The notes under the pieces are model-generated. The model worked only from the letters and a program-made list of their open reading frames with translations, was not told where the DNA came from and did not search any database. From contig JQIX01000048.1 of NCBI GenBank assembly GCA_003934925.1, positions 21,372 to 85,371 of the forward strand: a stretch of 64,000 nucleotides of DNA, read 5' to 3'. Below, piece after piece: positions 61,637-64,000 of this stretch (its first letter is position 1; every line of letters starts with the position of its first letter). Made by a program: the position numbers and the translations under genes. The stretch is from Epsilonproteobacteria bacterium (ex Lamellibrachia satsuma). Its GTDB lineage: Bacteria; Campylobacterota; Campylobacteria; Campylobacterales; Sulfurovaceae.

Positions 61637-62632
61637 TTAGCTGTCCAGCAGATTTTGTGTACGTGATACAAATGCTTCAGGTGTTTCTTCATTGTTGAAC
61701 TGCGTAGTTGAAAATTTGAACTTCAGTTCGGTTGCGGCTATGAGATCATGTTCTTCAAAAGCTTTTTGTACACGCTCTTCCAGTACCAATGCATCTTTCT
61801 GCTCCGTAAACGGCAAGAGAATATAAAAACTGTTTTCATCATATCGACAGGCGATATCGCTTGTGCGTGTCAACGAGAGAAGAAGACTTCCCATGATCTT
61901 AAAAAGATGCTTTTTTGTCTCTTTGTCATGGGTGTTTTCGATCGTATCAAGATTAATGACTGCGATAGAAAGGATGGAAAGAGGATACTTGTGCCGTACA
62001 GCTCTTGAACAGGTACTTTCAAGTTCTGCAAGAAAATATTTTTGGTTGAAAAGTTTGGTCTCATGGTTATGGATGGCATGTTTTTTCATCTGCGCATGGA
62101 TATATACCCTTACCAGATAGATCATCAGCAGTACAAGTGCCATGGCAATGGCAAGAGAAATGTAGAAGAAGTTGATCATCCTGTCCTGTTTAAGATAGAC
62201 CATCTTCTCCACAACTATAGAGAAAGTATCAATTTTTTCCAAACATTGAAGTGTAGTATCTCCGAGTATTTTTGCATCCTGTGTAAAAAGCATCTTTTTA
62301 TGATCGTTCCAGCATTTCCGGATCTGGCTGAAATCTTTTGAAAGCGAAGCGGCACCGATATAAAGATCCGATCTGTCATTTTGTTTGACCCATGCAGAGA
62401 TGTTCTGCATGGAACGGTCGATCTCTCTGATCTTGAATGCAGTGTTATTCTTGCCTGTATCAAGTACAAGCATTTGCATAGCTCCGCTCATAGAGGCTGT
62501 CTGATGTATGATCTTTGTATCGTTCTGTATCGTTCTAAATGAGTTGTAAACAAAGTAAAAACTGAAAGGTAGTATAAGAATTACAATGTAAAGTAGAAGT
62601 GTTATCCGAAATGATGACCATTGTTTTTGCAT
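61637..62632 (-). CDS. Membrane protein with degenerate GGDEF domain
   Basis: A 331-residue protein: two membrane segments (about 11-30 and 153-175) enclose a helical periplasmic sensor region of about 120 residues. The cytoplasmic C-terminus aligns with GGDEF domains (HNHETKLFNQKYFLAELE at the DxLT region, TSDIACRYDENSFYILLPF at the active site). The GGDEF motif is replaced by YDENS, so diguanylate cyclase activity is unlikely. It may bind nucleotide or act as a sensor scaffold. Confidence 0.82.
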   Translation of the reverse strand: MQKQWSSFRITLLLYIVILILPFSFYFVYNSFRTIQNDTKIIHQTASMSGAMQMLVLDTGKNNTAFKIREIDRSMQNISAWVKQNDRSDLYIGAASLSKDFSQIRKCWNDHKKMLFTQDAKILGDTTLQCLEKIDTFSIVVEKMVYLKQDRMINFFYISLAIAMALVLLMIYLVRVYIHAQMKKHAIHNHETKLFNQKYFLAELESTCSRAVRHKYPLSILSIAVINLDTIENTHDKETKKHLFKIMGSLLLSLTRTSDIACRYDENSFYILLPFTEQKDALVLEERVQKAFEEHDLIAATELKFKFSTTQFNNEETPEAFVSRTQNLLDS

Positions 62633-62660
62633 GTTATTTTCCTTATTTTATATCCATTCT

Positions 62661-63077
62661 TTAATTTCTGTTGACTCTAGTGCCGCCAAAGTCATAGCTT
62701 CTGGCCAGGTGGCCTCCTACATAGTCTATATCCGTACAGTATGGAGCGGCTGTTGGATCAGTTGTTACATTGAAGTCTTCACCATTGACAGAATAAACAA
62801 TGTCATAACACATGGTATTGTTCTTGTCGCATACCACAGGATGGTCTGCTAATGTATAATCACGATGGGTGGCTGTATAATGGGCAGCAGCGTCCGTTAT
62901 GCAGATAGACATGTTTGATACAACAGCTGAAAGCTTGGCGTCATCCCTTGTAGCAGAGAGTTTTTTGATGGCAATGCCTGCAAGCAGACCTATGATTACT
63001 ATAACAAAAATTAATTCGATCATTGTGAATCCGTGCCTCATTTGTGTCATGTGATGTTCACAGTTTTCGCTTTTCAA
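62661..63077 (-). CDS. Type IV pilin-like / pseudopilin protein A
   Basis: A 138-residue pilin-type protein. The prepilin peptidase site and N-terminal helix are clear: RHG-FTMIELIFVIVIIGLLAG. TTG 63077 is favoured by GGAGGG seven bases upstream, giving a 16-residue leader; ATG 63050 would give a leader of seven. Cys pairs in CDKNNTMC and in SMSICI suggest disulfides. It is divergent from a related pilin gene. Secretion or pilus assembly genes are not in the window. Confidence 0.85.
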   Translation of the reverse strand: MKSENCEHHMTQMRHGFTMIELIFVIVIIGLLAGIAIKKLSATRDDAKLSAVVSNMSICITDAAAHYTATHRDYTLADHPVVCDKNNTMCYDIVYSVNGEDFNVTTDPTAAPYCTDIDYVGGHLARSYDFGGTRVNRN

Positions 63078-63196
63078 ATGTAATCCCTCCAATCTCTTTT
63101 AGTCTATGATACTATAAAAAGGAAAGATAAGTCAAATAAATATAACGGGAATGTACAAGTTCAAAATTTTTTATATTCATTTAAGTTATAGTATCC

Positions 63197-63228
63197 TATA
63201 CTTTTAACGGACCAATTATTGAATTGGT
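63197..63228 (+). promoter_or_regulatory. -10 box and palindrome before the second pilin gene
   Basis: TATACT (63197-63202) is a likely -10. ACCAATT-ATTG-AATTGGT (63211-63228) begins near the predicted transcript start. It could be an operator or an mRNA 5' hairpin. Confidence 0.45.
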
Positions 63229-63255
63229 ACTAAAATTTATTTTCAGGAGTTCATC

Positions 63256-63738
63256 ATGACTAACATGAGACGCGGATTCACAATGATCGAATTGATCTTT
63301 GTAATTGTAATTATAGGTATTTTGGCAGCGGTTGCCATTCCAAAGTTGGCAGCAACGAGAGATGATGCAAAGATTTCTAATATCATTGCAAACACAAGAA
63401 CAGCTTTGGGTGATATGACTTCATACTATACTTCACAGGGTGCAACAGCATGGACTGGTGCAAAAGTACAGGATGTAACAAATGTGCCACTACAAACTTC
63501 GTCATGTACTGCAGATGCTACGAGTACATTATCAGGTAGCCCTGCATCACATTATCTCTGTACAGCAGTAGGGACCAATGGAAAAACTTGTATTAAACTG
63601 GATGTAAATGCAACTGATATTAATGTATCTACAGCGAATACAACTGATCCTATTTGTGGTGGGGTAGCTTCAGATCCGGCAATTCAAGCAATTGTGGCAG
63701 GTGTAACGAAGCTTGGTGGAAAGAGCGTAGTAAGATAA
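63256..63738 (+). CDS. Type IV pilin-like / pseudopilin protein B
   Basis: A 160-residue pilin-type protein with the processing site MRRG-FTMIELIFVIVIIGILAAVAIPKL and CAGGAG upstream of the ATG. Four Cys lie in the C-terminal half (SSCTA, HYLCTA, KTCIKL, PICGG). It shares the ATRDDAK-x-S stretch with pilin A, so the two arose by duplication and now face away from each other. It could be a minor pilin of a type II/IV system. Confidence 0.88.
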   Translation: MTNMRRGFTMIELIFVIVIIGILAAVAIPKLAATRDDAKISNIIANTRTALGDMTSYYTSQGATAWTGAKVQDVTNVPLQTSSCTADATSTLSGSPASHYLCTAVGTNGKTCIKLDVNATDINVSTANTTDPICGGVASDPAIQAIVAGVTKLGGKSVVR

Positions 63739-63763
63739 CACTACTAAACTTTCACTTTTTACT

Positions 63764-63788
63764 CATTCCCGCGTTCTGCGTGGGAATG
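63764..63788 (+). terminator. Hairpin after pilin B
   Basis: CATTCCCGCG (63764-63773), TTCTG, CGTGGGAATG (63779-63788), one G-T pair. It lies 26 bases after the stop; no strong T-tract follows. Confidence 0.5.
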
Positions 63789-63969
63789 TATATTTCAATA
63801 AATATTACAAAATAAATTCCAACGTTTATTTATATAACTTAACTTTCGCACCTAAATAATCAATAAATTCTATCCAAAGACCCCTTAATTTCTATCGTAG
63901 ACAGATACTACCTTAGAGTACTTGACATCAATTTCTATAAGCAATATTTTTCACACATAACATCTTAAT

Positions 63970-63993
63970 AAAGCCCTGTATACGGGGCTTTTA
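63970..63993. terminator. Terminator-like hairpin near the window end
   Basis: AAAGCCC (63970-63976), TGTATACG, GGGCTTT (63985-63991), followed by T and flanked by A/T on both sides, so it could work in both directions. The stretch 63789-63969 before it is AT-rich with no gene that I can see. Confidence 0.6.
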
Positions 63994-64000
63994 GCTATAA

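Overview
The window looks like chromosome from a Campylobacterota (epsilonproteobacterial) chemolithotroph, probably close to Sulfurovum or Sulfurimonas. The gene order supports this: a highly acidic protein, gmk, tatA and argS in series; an HP0268-type small protein before miaB; murD/mraY divergent from gpmI and fabG; and a clade II nosZ with a C-terminal cytochrome c domain followed by nosB-D-G-C1-C2-H-F-L-Y. The genus is an inference; the phylum is well supported.

Layout. 1-5.2 kb: end of an unknown gene, tRNA-Arg, acidic protein-gmk-tatA-argS, a small membrane protein, then rsfS/nadD on the minus strand. 5.3-8.3 kb: gapA-pgk-tpiA. 8.3-17 kb: nusA, HP0268-like protein, miaB, an acyltransferase, xerH, a glycine-rich outer-membrane protein, a broken xerH 3' end, tilS, rimO. 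17-24.7 kb: porin, tRNA-Phe, murD, a four-helix-bundle (IVP-type) gene inside a repeat-bounded unit, mraY, gpmI, TerB-like protein, fabG. 24.8-45.5 kb: a respiratory/copper block with a two-component system, TonB, an OprC/NosA-like copper receptor, the nos operon, a PAS protein, five NosL-domain proteins in all, and an FtsX-type ABC transporter. This block sits between fabG and acpP-fabF-accA, which lie close together in Campylobacter. 45.6-56 kb: acpP, fabF, accA, dedA, dbpA, DUF465, argJ, a K+ channel/RCK protein, rpmB, rpe, trpF, a DnaQ-type exonuclease and an EI24-type membrane protein. 56-64 kb: gamma-carbonic anhydrase, ppk1, uvrB, two small proteins, a degenerate GGDEF protein and two divergent pilins.

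How it works together. The central block would reduce N2O to N2. NosZ is the periplasmic reductase; NosG/H/C1/C2/B are candidates for carrying electrons to it; NosD/F/Y/L mature its copper centre; the OprC-like receptor with TonB could import copper. Two perfect FNR-type boxes (TTGAT-N4-ATCAA) sit at class II spacing before nosZ and nosB. A direct-repeat motif TTAACA-N5-TTAACA occurs before the receptor, before nosZ and before a NosL-fusion gene; the OmpR-type regulator at the start of the block is a candidate binder.

The least expected content is between the genes. A family of 7-bp tandem repeats (AGTGAGG, AGTTAAG, AATTCCT and similar) with adjoining hairpins occurs about a dozen times, mostly beginning at a stop codon. 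One copy surrounds the four-helix-bundle gene with inverted repeat tracts; another looks like an internally deleted version of that unit; one lies in frame inside murD; one supplies the start region of xerH; one ends tilS. I read this as a small mobile element family, a hypothesis drawn from the sequence. Further families are a 168-bp element with 18-bp terminal inverted repeats, a GTAGGTTTGGCC palindrome family, and a 50-bp repeat that forms the start regions of both miaB and a histidine kinase.
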